A program made the position numbers and the translations under genes. Below the pieces are notes generated by a model. That model searched no databases, had not been told where the DNA came from, and saw only the letters and a program-made list of their open reading frames with translations. From contig NW_023998471.1 in the NCBI RefSeq assembly GCF_014805625.2, forward strand, positions 1,001,263 to 1,065,262: a DNA stretch of 64,000 nt. The letters run 5' to 3'. Positions 50,546-63,735 of the stretch are shown piece after piece. How positions within the stretch are numbered: position 1 is the stretch's first letter; the number at the start of each line of letters is the position of its first letter. Source of the DNA: Glossina fuscipes (Eukaryota; Arthropoda; Insecta; Diptera; Glossinidae).

Positions 50546-53500
50546 CTATGCACGGTCTCAATTAAAAAATTTGTAGCAGACACACACTTTGTGCTTCATA
50601 AAATAGATATATAAAAGAAAGTTTTAGCTTAATAAAGACATTGTTTAAAAAAGAGGAAGACAAAGTTTTAATCCGCAGAGAACTTTAAAATTGAAAGTAG
50701 GACATCATTCGAACACCGCTCTTGACAGGTTTGAACTGCCTCTACTTGCTGCTACTATATAGCACTATACTTCCCCGTCCCACTAATCATAAGTTGTTGA
50801 CGCGATCTTTTTTTTTTGGCTATCGTGGATTAGACTTTCGATGGCCTGGATTAATCTCCGATCTTTTGTTTTTGGTATGTTCGAGAGAGTTTCTCAAAAA
50901 AGTTGAAATGCTGGAAAAGCCTAGGTGCTATGATCTCTACCAAATGATAAACAGTTTGAGCACAAATATATCTCCGGCTCCATCCCATATATCAACATGT
51001 AAATTTAGTTTCTTATATTAAAATAAATCCCCTTTTTTTCTCTTTTTGTATTAATCGGCGGACCCAATAAATCATTTATTTTCATACTATTCTTATAACC
51101 GAGCGACAAGAAAAAATAAATAATTACTAGGTGTGAGTCATCTAACAGAAGGGAGAAATTCTATAGGAGCAAAAAAAGATTTTGCATATATGCAAAAAAA
51201 AGTATAATATAATAAAAAAAACAAAGTAATGCTAACCATGCATCTCACTGCTGTTAGAATGACTTGCAATTTGTAAAGCGATGATATATGTCGCGCTTTA
51301 TGTGGAGAAATTTAATTTATTTGCTTTTCAAAAATATTAGGTTGTGAGAAAAGTCATGATGCCTGTTGACTCATTCCCCATCTCGCGTAAACAGCCCTGA
51401 ATTATCGAATGACGGTGGTTCGCCTTGGCGCCTTTCATATATGAAGAATTTTTCCCTATCGAAATTTAAATCTTTGTCCTAACTTGCCTTGTCTCATCGC
51501 TTGTCTTGTCTACTCAATCCTCCAAGCCTGCCGCAGAAAAATTGGCGAAACATTGTTCGTACTAAGGTGTACCGACGACCGTTCATTTTCACTTCGTCTC
51601 AAGTGAATAAGGTCTGGATATTTATTCAGTTACATTCAATTTTATTTTTATTTATTATTTAATATGGCAAGCAGTCCACCGTTTATCCTGACGTTATCAC
51701 AGGTTTTCACATTGCATAGATATATATGCATAGGACAAGTGCTGTTTGAAATGTGGAGATTCAACAAAAATAAGAGGGTCACAATGATTTTAACAATCCG
51801 TTTAGTTTTGCATTATTTTGAATTCCATCCGGTACGAGAAGAACTTTCCTTGTAAACAATAACGTTAGGTGGTCTGTTAGCATTAGTTTCCACTGTAGAC
51901 TTTTCTAGCTTTGAAGGAGTTTCGCTTACATTCTTCCCGTTTCTTACGAGAGATTCAAGATGTTCTTAAAATTTCCAAATTACTTTCGTTTATTAATAAC
52001 TTAAGGGGTAGTTAGGGGCTGTCATTGCAAAGTGCTTGCCATAATACCAAAGCGGTAAAGTCTTTTTATTGCTACTTGAATGTAAATGTCATCTTCAGTC
52101 GCACCGGAAAATGATGAAGTGCTTACAGCAATAGGCTGATTATAGAAATAGGTTTGGGGTGAATAAAGTCCTCTTCTACGTACACAGGCATCAGCGCTTT
52201 TCTTTTATCGGAACAATATGCACTCGCGTAAATCCGCTGCACCGCGCAAACAGGTGCAGTCCATATAGGTATTTAGCGGCAGATGTCCGCGTCACCCGTT
52301 GCACTTATCCCTGTTGCTGACATATGATCAATATGAAGCTTTTACGCTAGTAATATACTTTTTCGAAACTTTACACCGTGCAAACGGTAGAACCTTTTTA
52401 CCCCATGTTTAGTAGAAAACATTCTCGTCACATGTCATTCTTCTACATATCACTCTCGCTGGCATCTGGTCGCCCATGAAATATTTATGCAAGTTTTCTG
52501 CTTTTCATCAGTTCTCAGAACATTATAGTGTCAGTGAGTTCACCTTAGCATACCGTGTTTAGCTGAAACACGTATCTCACTCTTTGTATACCGTCATGTA
52601 GCAGTAGTTTGGCCTCTGAGTTCCTCTCGAGCTTCAGCGAGTTTGCGCGTATACTATAAATCATTCGTTTGATGTAAGTTAATATTTATTCATTGAAGAG
52701 TCAAAAGTTTCTAAAATGACTAACATGTTATTTATGGCCTATTTGTAGGCGCGGCAAGTACTTGACAAACCTTATATATCTGCCGGGATAGGTAAACGCA
52801 CTATTCGTCTCTCTTATAATGATACACATTTTAGGATGTGTTCATCTAAAAATCTTTTATTTTTTTATCATTAAAGTGACCATTTAAGATAAGTTCCTAT
52901 TAAGGTAAGATGTATTATGTTCTTGATTTCCGCGCTAACACTTCGAACTTTATTCTGAGTAATACAAACATTTGAAGGCAAGAGACAGCTAATGTAAGCA
53001 ATAAAGTAAAGGATGAAACATGTGGGAAAAGTCATAGTGCTGGAAGAAATGAATCGTGAAAAACGTTGGGATTAAATCAGGAAAAAAAAAAGAAGAAAAT
53101 TGATAGGTTTCTCTATTACAAACAGGGTTATACACTGCTATGAGCGATTCTTTCGCAATAGAATATTCTTGGCCATCTTATTAGCATATTTAGAGAAAGA
53201 GACTTCTTCGGCTCTCTGTATTTTCCTGATTTCTTACTTATCATACATAAAGTGTATTGATAGCAATTTTTTGTAAAAAAAAAAAAAAAAAAAAAAATCA
53301 AAACGAACAAACTTGACACACCCGAACACGTTTGCTAATCAAGGTTTTTGATATTTTGCATAGCATTAAATTTTTAGGAACTATTGCCTGTGGTCGACCG
53401 TACGTAAATAAACAAGCATGCTTATCTTATAACATCACGCACTTCTAACGAAGGTCATCATCAGACAATAACAATATATGCAAGTAAACGTAGACAGATG

Positions 53501-53730
53501 TACATAAACAATATTTACGGACATGCTTGTGTATTTTTAAACGAGACCCCTTTGCGCTAAATTGATTTTTCTGTGCTTTTGTTTATTTCCTCAATACCTT
53601 ATTGGACTTTTTATTTATTTATTTTTTTTTTATATCGCTTTTATTGACTTTAATTCGTTTTGACCAAACAAACATGTTTTCATAAATTGAATAAATTTTT
53701 TTTATATATGTATTTGCATGCACTTATGAT

Positions 53731-53766
<36 letters not shown>

Positions 53767-56700
53767 AAATTTAAATATGTGTCCATACATCCATTCAAGA
53801 TGTTATTATTGTTATTCTTAAACAAATTATTCGCAAAAGGAATTTCTTTCTTTTTACATACACTGTCTGACAACTAAACAATCATTAGTATATCAATATC
53901 AAAGAGTGTTACACAAAAAAACAAAAAAAAGTGAAAAAATACACAAATAATTTCAGAGAAAACAAAAGCTCTTATTTCATTGTAACTTGCTGTTTTTTTT
54001 TTACCGCACATACTTAATAAGGTCGTAAGCGTTAAGTGAAATTCCATTAGTTTTGCAAATTGTAGCAGAACGAAAACTTCAACTCGCACACAACATTCTT
54101 AATAACAATTAACACTTGACAAAGATAAACAATTTAATTTTTTTTTTCTTTTTCTAATTTTTATTTGATTTCATTCTTTCAATAATAGTTTGTTTACTCA
54201 ATTGCTTATTAAACTCACGTGAGTTTAATTTCTGCGGTTGTTTTTTTCCTTTTTCTAATAACAAGTAAGAGAAAAATTATAAAACATTTATGTGAAAACC
54301 ACTGAAATATAATAAATGTTAAGTCATTCGATGAGATTTAACTTTGACGTTTACCTTCTTCTATTTTTTTTTTTTTTGTTCATATTATTTTTATAGTCAC
54401 CTCAATTGCTGGTTTTATTGTTCATATGTATATATATAAATATATATATATATGAAGTTTGTCAACTGCTCGTTATTAGCATAGAAATAATAGGAATATT
54501 AATTGGAGGGAGACCCTATAAACGACATAATAAATGTTTATTATTAAGTGTTACTGTAACGATGATTAAGATCTTATTAGCATATCTGTGTATGTGAGAG
54601 ACGGTATAAGTGATCTTGTGAAAGAGGCGCTGCTTCTCGTCTCAAACGCTTGTATGCTTTATTTTCCCTAAAGTTATTAACTTAAATGCGATTTCACAAA
54701 CTCAATGTCATATCATTGATGATGTTCTCAACACTTAAACAATGACTTTTTGTCCTCAATGACTGCATACAGCAATGACTTTCATTAAACTTTTAGCTCT
54801 CTGCCCACCTATTGCAAAGCATATTGACAATATTAGGTTTTAATGGGCCAACAGATAGTTGGAATTGATAAAATGCTTACCGTAGGGTATGCATATAGTA
54901 TCGGCAATGATATGATTACAATTAACGAGAAATCGTAAACAAGTAGGGCATGTATCTAGATACGGTTTTTATTTCGAGTTGTTATCTACAAAGTGCTGCC
55001 AAAGCATGTAAAAATATAATTGATGAATCATTTGCGATACGCGATACGATATACGATTGATGTTTTTCACTTGTTCTTCTTCTTTACTACAGGAACTTCT
55101 TCCTTTCAGTCAAAGCTCATCCGGTGTTTAAACACTTTTCCTTCATAGGCTCACAAGGCTCCACTACACGATTGACGTTATCAAATATAAACAGCCTAAA
55201 CAGTCCTTTCGTTGAGTTCGTTCATGACTAAGCGTATCCATTAGTCTCTTTATCGAAACAATACTAACCGCTAATTGCCCAGAATATCAAGAGTGATCTT
55301 AAATGATAGATAAGGTGACGTTGGAATTAAAAATCCCTTCAAACTGTAATGAGAAATTTCCTCTTGAGCTTAATCTTCGCAACAACTTCTTCGAAATTTT
55401 GTTAGATTAGTGCGCTTATCCCCCACGATAAAGTTAATTTTCGTATTCCGTGCGGTTGTAGTCATGTCCTTCAGCCTCTTCGTGCAAGAAATTTGTATAG
55501 AATGCAAAAGTGGGGCTCAATTGTTATCGTTCTCTTTAAATGAATCCGCCAATCACCTGCATCATCAACCATCCAAGCATCTAAGGTGTAGTAAGATTCC
55601 CATTCGATTGTTACCCTCTCCATTGGGTTATATTATCTAAATTTTCCCACGTTTCGAGCACTTACCAAATGGGCTACTTTTTACATATTCACATAAATAT
55701 TCGGTTTAAGCAAGCTGTATAGCAGTAGTTGTCTTCTGATTGCCTGCTTATGCATCTGCTTTGTTTTCTTCTTTTCTCTATATTGCGTAGCTCTTATCTT
55801 ATAAGGATGTTCTGTATGTTGCCGCAGATGTCATACGCGTGTTTTGAAAAGAAACACACATTTTTTTTATCTTTGCGCTTTAGGTAAGATTTGCTAAATG
55901 TTTGTATTAGATGGAAATTTGCATCAAAAGTTCCGCAATTGGATTGGACCCTTTGCTAGCCTACTTCGTGATCATGCTGGTGTTAAAAGCAGGATGATAT
56001 CTTCAAAAATCGAGCTTTGAAACGCTGCAGATCTTCAATTTTTTTATATGATTGCCCCAATGTTCCGTTCCAGAAAATTAGTTTAACCGGTCCAGATGTA
56101 GTTGTTCATTCGCTGGACAATTTCCTCTAAAGTTTTTACTTCACACAGAATCTTAACTTGGAACTTCTAGATTTGTTCTTCAATCTTTCTTTAATAATCC
56201 AAAACTCCTATAGGATTTGTTACTGAGATAAAATAGGATTTTAACCTCAATTAAGTCCCATTCTCCTTTTAATTTAAAGTGGCACATATACTGCACGTTA
56301 CGTTACTGACACTGATTGGTCTTCAACTGCACTAGCCGCCTCCTGATTGGCTGAGAGATATGTCCCCGCATTGCCTTTACTGCACCTATGACGAACACAC
56401 CCGAACACGATTCTCTTTTTACCAATGTTCTGCTTTCAACCCTTCTTGACTTTTATCTTGTCTAAATATATAGTGGGCATTCCTTGAATAGCATTCTCCG
56501 AGTAATATTTGAACTTTTGAAACCTCATCTCTATGTAAGATTACTTCCACGAACCATTGCTAAATCGTACGCAAATATGATTAGAAGCATCTACGATATT
56601 CTATTTTTACAATACAACACAAGTTTGATAGAATTCTTTTTAAAAAATGTGACTTTAAACAGATATGAAATTTACGTTACGGTATATGAGCGATACGGAT

Positions 56701-57380
56701 GTGGATTCTCGCTTTGTACTCAAAGCAAAAATCGTACGGAGGCGAAATATTAGCACTAGAACTACAGAGTACATCTATTCAAAGGTTCTCAGTTTTCAAG
56801 CTTAAAAAAAAGCACCAACCTAACCACATAATGACTTTTGTTTATAGGAGAAAGTTCTTTAAGTACCCGTAATCAGTTTTTTTCCACCTGGCATATCTAC
56901 TCCTATCAAGATGAGTCACGAAATCGCGAAATGGGTTTTTATGGACTCGCCTCAGTCGCAAAAATGAAAAGAAAATATTCTCATTTGGCACAAGGGTTCC
57001 GTAATTACGATCTCCGCAAATACACGTCCACAATAGATAAGAGATCGGGATAATCTCGACACAAAAGCGGTTAATTTCTTATTATTTTCACCTATAACTT
57101 TCGATGCGATTAAAGTATTTCTCGAAAACGTATAGCCGAGATATATGTCCTTCCACCACCTACTTGTTCGTTCCTTCTCTCGCAGACTAACGATTAATCA
57201 ATTGGCTTTGCATGCATATGTTGTCTGACATTCAATGAAAACTTCTTGATATTATCACGTTTCGTGTATTGTTGTACTTTCTAATGTCACATTCGTGTAA
57301 CTCAAATTATTCTATTTATCAGAAACGAACAAATGTATTTTCTTATTACAATTATAATTATGAAGCCCATGTTTTACAAG
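50546..57380. other. Non-coding DNA, few landmarks
   Basis: No gene is recognised. Near 51341 the sequence TTAGGTTGTGAGAAAAGTCA resembles a mariner-type end, but I found no partner. A segment at about 52170-52660 is less AT-rich and could be regulatory; no motif supports more. A TG array lies at 53733-53762, an A tract at 53275-53297, and T tracts near 54365-54377. Frames at 55410-55640 and 56484-56753 are unidentifiable. Confidence 0.45.
53733..53762. repeat. (TG)n microsatellite
   Basis: About fifteen uninterrupted TG units. Confidence 0.95.

Positions 57381-57419
<39 letters not shown>
57381..57419. repeat. (TA)n microsatellite
   Basis: A TA array with a single G interruption near 57410. 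Confidence 0.95.
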
Positions 57420-58504
57420 TATAAGAGATAAACGTACGTATCTTTCCGACCAATTACAGGCAATTATAGAGATGTAAAGTGACATAAAAATTGAGTGTCT
57501 TCGATCGTAATTTTCTGCATCTCAAGCTCTTGTGAAAAACGTATATTTCTGCTCTTTGAGAAAATCGGGCGGGAACTTTTGCGCAATGATTCACATTAGC
57601 CGCATCGTTTTATATGTCAAACAATGAATAAATGATTTATGCAAAATGAGTTTTCGAAAACTGAATCTAATAAAAATTTAATTAATTCATTATTAGACGA
57701 CTCGTCTTGAATAAAGTGATGAATGAATAAAATGAATTTGAAGCAACAAGTTTATCGAATTTTCCCTTTGCTGCTAGCTGCTTGCTTCTACGCTTCTACG
57801 CAGGCAAATTAAACCTATAATTAAGTAACCGTGTTATGTGAACGTTTTACTTTACTGATCTTTTTTTTAGTATTTTATCTAAAGTTAAACATTCGTTGGA
57901 CTCCAAGTACATACTTCTATAAAGCGTTATATAAATATATATATATATTTATATGTTGTGTCTATGCATATATAGGTATGCGTTCGCATTGACAGGCGTA
58001 AGCGAGTGAGTGAAGCTGCGATAAGATTTTATTTGTTAATAATTAGTTGACTTGAAACTCTTTCAAACGAGTATTTTTAAAATGTTAACAGATTTGAAAA
58101 ATATGCAGAAAACGAGAGATGGGGAGCGACAAGAAAAAGAGAGAATGAGAAACCCAACAGAAGTTTTAACATTGCTTTTTCTTTTGCTTTAAATAAGCAA
58201 ACAGAACAAGTTGAAAGAAATGATCGGTATTTGGTAAGGAAACTTAAAATTGAGAAAAAGAAAAGACCGAACACTTGTGTATTTATAAAGGAAACTAAAG
58301 AAAGAAAACGAACACAAAGAAAAAAGAGAAAAAAGTATGGAAAAGACATATCTGCGTCTCTTTGAAGGTTGACTTGTTGTCTGGCTGATTGACTGGTTGG
58401 CCGGTTAACTAGTTGGTTGGCTTGACGGATATTAACAAAAGCACATCGAAGTGCAACAATAAATGATAATAAGAAGTCCCATCAGCTAAGAATGAGAAGT
58501 ATAT
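57420..58504. other. Non-coding DNA
   Basis: No gene is recognised. A Phe/Leu-rich minus frame at 58077-58349 is the translation of GAAA-rich sequence. A GGCT/GGTT tetranucleotide tract lies at 58375-58427. Confidence 0.5.
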
Positions 58505-59050
58505 TCATTTTAACAAAACGTTTGCAACGCTTTATTCTTGATCAGTCTCAAATTATGAATTGATTAAAGCATGTCCGTCTGTCCATCTGTATAATATCTG
58601 TTGCAACACAACGACGGCTATTGGCTTTAAATTTGGGGCGAACGCTGAAAGTTCATGCAGGCAGATTGCTATTGAAAATGGGCCAAATCGATCGAAGGAC
58701 ATCTACATGCACACACACACGCAAACACACATAGTATTGCGTAAAGTGGGAAAGACTTTGTTTTTAAAAGGAACAAAAAATTGCAAACTACGACACATCT
58801 GTAAAATCTGTAAAAATTTTACCGTATATCGACGGGCGCTGCTGCAGTCCATATACAAAAGTGGCAAAAAATTGGCCCCGCCTACTCACTTTTCAAGCTT
58901 ATCATAATTTCATTTTTTTTCCTAAAAATCTTTATAACGTACAGAAGCATGTGCGTTTGGCCACCTATCCGTCTACGCGACTGTATAGTATCGCATCCGA
59001 TATGATAGACTATTTAATTCAGTTGATTCGGCCACCACCGAATATAATAA
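58505..59050 (-). repeat. Dispersed repeat family A, copy 5 (diverged)
   Basis: On the plus strand the segment begins TTTTAACAAAACGTTTGCAA, then CTTGATCAGTCTCAAATTAT and AAGCATGTCCGTCTGTCC, and further on matches copy 4 at ATTGAAAATGGGCC and CGAAGGACATCTACA. The order and orientation are those of copy 4 on the minus strand. An ACAC-rich insertion occurs at 58709-58732. The 115-codon plus frame over this segment is not a gene. Confidence 0.55.
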
Positions 59051-60648
59051 TCTAGCTTGTTCTTTTTCTCGTCATTAACAAGTTAGTCTTTATGAGGTAG
59101 TAGCCTCGCAGGCAGGGATGACAAGGATTTAGTTAACAGCCAAGCGTTTAAATAAAAAGTTACATGTGTAGACACACGTATACATTTATGTGACATGTCG
59201 TTTGATAGAAAAAAGGTATCCAACTTCAGAAAGCATTCATAAACAAAATAATAGTAATAATAATAATAAGAAGAAGAAGAACAACAAGGGGTAAGAGAGC
59301 GGCGAAAGTCAGGAAATACAGATCAGGATCGCTTGCGTGCATTGCATGAATTCAAGAAATAATAAATCGAAATAGTTTTTGCAAAGCCACCACCCATGTA
59401 CGCTTACCAATAAATCTTTCTCGCCCCTTCTCGGCCACCTTTGTCGCCGTTGTGATAAACTACAAAATAACGATGGAACTTGTTTACAAAAATTTTTTTT
59501 TTAATTTCTAAATGTAAATAAAATTCAATTGTTGAACTGAAAACAGCTGTGTGTGTGTGTGTGTATATATGTGTATGAGATTTCATTCAAATTGAAGTCG
59601 TTGAATTGTAAAATAAGCAAGCAAAGCCATAGGCACCTTGCGCCGAATCTTCAATACCTGTTCACCGGCTTAGTGAAGTCATCATTTTCAAACTAAACTT
59701 TGCGGCCGTCACATTATATGTGTGCACCGAATATAGGTTGATTATCTGCTGCATTGAAAGATAAGACAGATAGTCAATAAACCAGAGGGCGGGCATGTGT
59801 GCAGGCGAAAAATGCGTTGATGGACAAATAACTGAAACATAAAAGACTAGACGGATGGACAGGCGAACAAAACCATAAACCGCCAAATAAGGAATAAACC
59901 AACTTATCAACGAATGGGGCCAGGCAAGTGAATGCACTGTTATTGGAGAGATGAACGAACGAACGGATGGATGGACTGACGAACAGACAAATGATAAACA
60001 TATGAACGAGTCGATAAGCGAAAGATTAACGTATGAACAGAGAAAGGAAGGCAGTGTCGCTCGGAAGCATGCAAGAACAAGAATAAAGGCGAAGCAAGTG
60101 AAAGGATATAAAGGCAGGCCTATAAGCCTGCAATGAATGCAAAGATCGGCGAATGGCTGGAGAAGTGATGTCATAAGTGTTGTAAAAGCGAAGAAAGGAA
60201 TGCTCGAGACGACGAGTTGACAATGAACGGATACATAGAGGAAAGAAAAAGGACGTAAGACCTGGCGAATAACATTAAAATCCTTAGATCCTTCCAAATT
60301 CTTAGGCATTATATAATACATTCATTCTACAGCTCTTCAGCTCTGAGTGAGTTTGACCTGTTACAAAGCTTATAAAAATCTTAATAGATTTCACCCTGCG
60401 GTGTAGTGGGCAGAAATATTTATGTATAAAAGTAACAATAAAATGACTGTTCGTGCATATGTGTACAAGGTATGTTTGCCTGGATGTGCGAGAAAAAGAC
60501 AAAACATGAGGAAGTGTGCAATACTTGCGGTCTTTTCGGTATCGTTTTATTATTTTATTTATTTTCGAGTTAATTGATCGCTTTATAAACGACACACAAG
60601 TACATATTATACACACTGTGAAGTTGCTACATATATATATATATATAT
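59051..60648. other. Degenerate tetranucleotide and GA/AAG-rich DNA
   Basis: The segment holds AAT/AAG units at 59248-59285, a TG array at 59550-59564 and a long stretch of degenerate GAAC/GGAT/GACG tetranucleotides at about 59810-60010. The 219-codon minus frame at 59662-60321 crosses this stretch and reads Ser/Val/Phe/Leu-rich low-complexity sequence with Pro-Ser-Val units. I treat it as an artefact of stop-poor repeats. A TA run at 60631-60648 abuts the LTR. Confidence 0.6.
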
Positions 60649-61113
60649 TGTGAGGACGTTTTCGTCCCTTTCCTCAAGGCTGGAGCAGCTCAGCGGCCCA
60701 GGCAAATAGAAACACACAAGAATATTTTTTGATTCGCAGGGACTCTTTGTTTCAATAAACTTCACTTTACTTTATTTCTTCTCGCTGAAACTCGACTTGC
60801 TTGTTCGGAGGCTAAAACTTGACTACTCGCGTCGACGACTCAAGCTCGACTAACTCAACCTATTTTTATATCTTACTCTTAACCTATCCTTAGCCTACGC
60901 TTAATCTATTCCTATTCTATTTTAATCTATGCTATTCTATTCCTAACCTATTCTTATTCCCTATGTCTATCCTACTCTTATGCAAGGCCTATCCTATTCT
61001 TACGCTATGCCTATTCTATTCTTATTCTATCTTACTCTCTAGCACTCCTCTCTCCCCAGCCAGAGACGGAAAACCCGTGAGGCCAAAACGAGAGACAACT
61101 TTGGGTCCTCACA
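60649..61113 (-). mobile_element. Probable LTR of an LTR retrotransposon
   Basis: The segment starts TGTGAGGAC and ends GTCCTCACA, perfect 9-base inverted ends with the TG...CA termini typical of LTRs, and is 465 bp long. On the minus strand it has AATAAA (plus 60771-60776) followed by a short tail before the right terminus, as expected for an R/U5 boundary, so I read the element on the minus strand. The sequence just outside the minus-strand 5' end of the LTR (plus 61114-61128) is purine-rich on the minus strand (GAACGGAGGA), as for a polypurine tract, so this would be the 3' LTR. No target duplication is evident across the 465 bp, consistent with an internal region continuing to the right. 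I cannot assign it to gypsy or BEL. Confidence 0.6.
60858..61040. repeat. Imperfect CTATTCTTA-type tandem array inside the LTR
   Basis: Units close to CCTATTCTTA, CTATTCTATT and CTATGC alternate for about 180 bases. The array is contained in the probable LTR and likely varies in length between copies. Confidence 0.8.
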
Positions 61114-61955
61114 GATCCTCCGTTCTTCGGAGAAAAGGGAAATGGCTGATGATGCGTCTCTCCGGTATTGGCTGGTCGGTGACGGCTTCGGTGTGGCGCT
61201 GTTGTTTGCTGCTGCAGTCGCGTTTTCTGCTGCTGATGATGATTGTTGGGTCGATAAGTGGCTGCAGAGCCTGTTAGAGCCTAGATCGTAGAGCCTGTTG
61301 CCGGAGCAGACCAGGGTGCTGTCATCTTGGTACGGCTTTCCGACATCGAGGTGTCGGATCGTTGGCCGTTAGTCACGTCAGCTCTGTTGTACCTTTGGCT
61401 TTCCGGCATTGAATCGCCGGACCATTGGCCAGGGAGGTACGGATCGTGCCAACGTTGGCCGCTATGGGCGTATCTGGGTTGACAGGCCCTTGGCTGTGGG
61501 TGACTTGTCGTTCCTTGGTGTTGACCTACTGGTAGACTGTTGACGAGATTGCGGTGTGCTCAATGCCGTTGGCATGAGCGTGGTTTGTAGTAGTTGTGAT
61601 TGTTGGGGCGTTGACTTTATTGTACTTGTTGTGACTTTTATTGTCATTGTTGTCGTGGTTTGTTGTTGCGGTAACAGTTTACGTTAACACTAGCGATGTT
61701 GAGTTGGTGATCGCTGTTGTCGCTGATGGCGCAGAGCCTGTTGCCATAGCAGAGCATGGTGCTATATTTGGTTCACAGACCCTTGGCTGCGGGTGACTTA
61801 TTGTTGCTTTCTCGTTGTTCGTGTACTGTTGACAATACTATGATGTGCTTGTAGCGGTTGACGTGAGCGTAGTTCGTTGTAGCTGTGATTGTTATTGTAA
61901 GGTTGGTGATTTCAATTGGCCTCTCGAGTCAATTTTACCATCGGGCTAAAACATG
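61114..61955 (-). mobile_element. Putative internal segment of the LTR element, with duplicated blocks
   Basis: This stretch is clearly richer in G and C than its surroundings and ends near TTTACCATCGGGCTAAAAC. It contains two copies of GCAGAGCCTGTTGCC (near 61284 and 61731) and two copies of a longer block with CCCTTGGCTGNGGGTGACTT (near 61486 and 61788) followed by a shared CTGTTGAC landmark and TGTGATTGTT. The left copy carries an extra segment of about 180 bases with two hairpins. A minus frame at 61462-61647 is Ser/Thr/Gln-rich and unidentified. I see no reverse transcriptase, integrase or gag motif, so this may be a 3' untranslated part of the element. Confidence 0.45.
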
Positions 61956-63293
61956 GCTCAGGTTAAAATTTACATAAAATTCGCTTTTTTAAACTGCTCG
62001 TGAGACCTTGTCAATTTGAAAAAATAGTTCGCTACTAGGTTTAGGTTAAGCTAGACTAGGTTTTAGGTTTTCCACTCAATTGTTGAAGGTCTGGTAGCAT
62101 CTACAAAAATTGCATGAATAGATGGACGGACGTACATGTTCATAAAATGATTAAAAATTCCTGTCCTATGGATACTGTTGAACGGGCGGCAGCCGTAAAA
62201 ATAAAAATAAGAAAGCTCTAAAAGCCTTGAAGGAAATTTTCGATACGCGCTTCATTCTTTATTATTGGAAGTAGTTCAAGCCCAGTTTTTCCTATTACTA
62301 TTATAGAAATCTCTCTTCACAAAAGGCTTTGGAGCTTTAGCCAATGCGCTTTTGTAAACACTTTTTCTTGTTGGAGTCATTTAACATTTTTTGTATATAC
62401 ATGTATGTATATATATATGTCTTATTCTCTTTTTGTGCGGTAGACACATTCCAAAAAAATTCGTGTAAAAAAAGTTATCTGAAAAGTGAAATAGACAATA
62501 TTAAAATATTCTTTTCAGAATTCACTTAAGAATTTATTTCGTGCTTACTGTAATTTAGTTAATTAAATATATTGGAAAACCAAACTAAATTGTGTAAAAA
62601 ATATCCCACGTTCTTCCTCTATGGACAATTGGGAGAATCCGACTCATATCCGCGTGCAATCAACATAATCCAACTTGTGAATTATGAAAAAGAAGAGTAA
62701 AGCGAAGTCACAATGTATATTTGTGGGGAGTGGCAATGGAAAAATGCATAGAAACATAAAAAAAAATTGATAAGAAACATTCACAGAATATTCGAAATTG
62801 TTTTAAAACAAAGCACCTTGCACGACAATCCTGCAGGAGAGAGGGCCTATTCCAAGCACTGGGTGGCAGATTGAAAATTTGTGTATGGCCCAAACATCCC
62901 TCTCTGGATAGAGAGAGAGGCCTATCCAGCATCTCTCGCTATTTAATGCCCCGCATTTGGCCACAAATACTTCCCGAAGAACTCACAAAATGGTTGAATT
63001 GCAACATTTACCAGCTTCCGTCAAAGTTTCGTCAGAATGCAATTGCCCCCTCCCCCTAAAGGCCGCCGCGACAACTTTCCCCGTTGGGTTTATTGTATTG
63101 TATATTATAGCGGAAGTAATCAATCCACTTCAGGCCAGGCACCCATCACATTGCACTATCTTTAGATGTTCTACAACCTACTGGTTGCGAAGTAGACCTC
63201 CAAAGTAACTGACAACATGGTGAGGAAGTCCGTATGCAAACTTCTTGCGATACCCTCGACGATTCTCCAAGGAAAGGAACCCTGTCAGCAGAG
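61956..63293. other. Non-coding DNA
   Basis: No gene is recognised. A GGACGGACGTACATG phrase near 62114 recalls the dispersed repeat tails. The part at 62810-63290 is less AT-rich and has frames on both strands (62871-63059, 62957-63208, 63146-63367) without a recognisable domain. Confidence 0.45.
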
Positions 63294-63592
63294 AATTTTG
63301 AAATTTGGTATGTCAGCGAAACATAGATATAGAAGAACATGCAAATTTGAGACTCTAGTGGGGCCAAACTAGAAAATATCGCCTATGTTCACCTATACCA
63401 CGTGAATTTATATAAAAGTACCTATCAAATGCAGAAAAAAAATGTAAACTTTTCTTTCGGGAACTATTTTTAGCGATTTTTTGAAATTTGGTATGTTAGC
63501 GAAAAATGGATATGGAATAACAGCCAAATTTGAGACTTTCGGGAATTATTTTTAAGAATATTTTGAAATTTGGTGTTAGCAAAAAATGGGTG
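63294..63592 (+). repeat. Three diverged copies of a short repeat
   Basis: The phrase TTTTGAAATTTGGTATGTNAGCGAAA with ATGGATAT-like continuation occurs at 63295, 63477 and, shortened, 63560. The last two are about 80 bases apart and also share TTCGGGAA-TATTTTTA on their left, so this pair is a tandem duplication. Copies 1 and 2 share AAATTTGAGACT downstream. Confidence 0.75.
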
Positions 63593-63735
63593 CAAGTATA
63601 GTATAGTATAGTATAGTACAGTATACTATAATATACCACATTAGTATATGACATTATAGAGTATATATACTATACTCTAGCATAGTACAATATATTCCAG
63701 TACAAAATATATAACTATATATATATATATACTGT
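63593..63735. repeat. TATAG-unit and TA-rich array
   Basis: About four GTATA units lead into a mixed TA-rich stretch that includes AGAGTATA-TATAC-TATACTCT (63658-63678), an 8-base inverted repeat with a 5-base loop, and a TA run at 63716-63731. Confidence 0.8.

Noticed and set aside
51341..51364. Mariner-end-like TTAGGTTGTGAGAAAAGTCA
   Set aside because: No inverted partner or transposase remnant was found downstream.
59662..60321. Longest open frame in the window (219 codons, minus)
   Set aside because: It crosses degenerate GAAC/GGAT/GACG tetranucleotides that rarely form stops and reads Ser/Val/Pro-Ser-Val low-complexity sequence with overlapping frames open on both strands.
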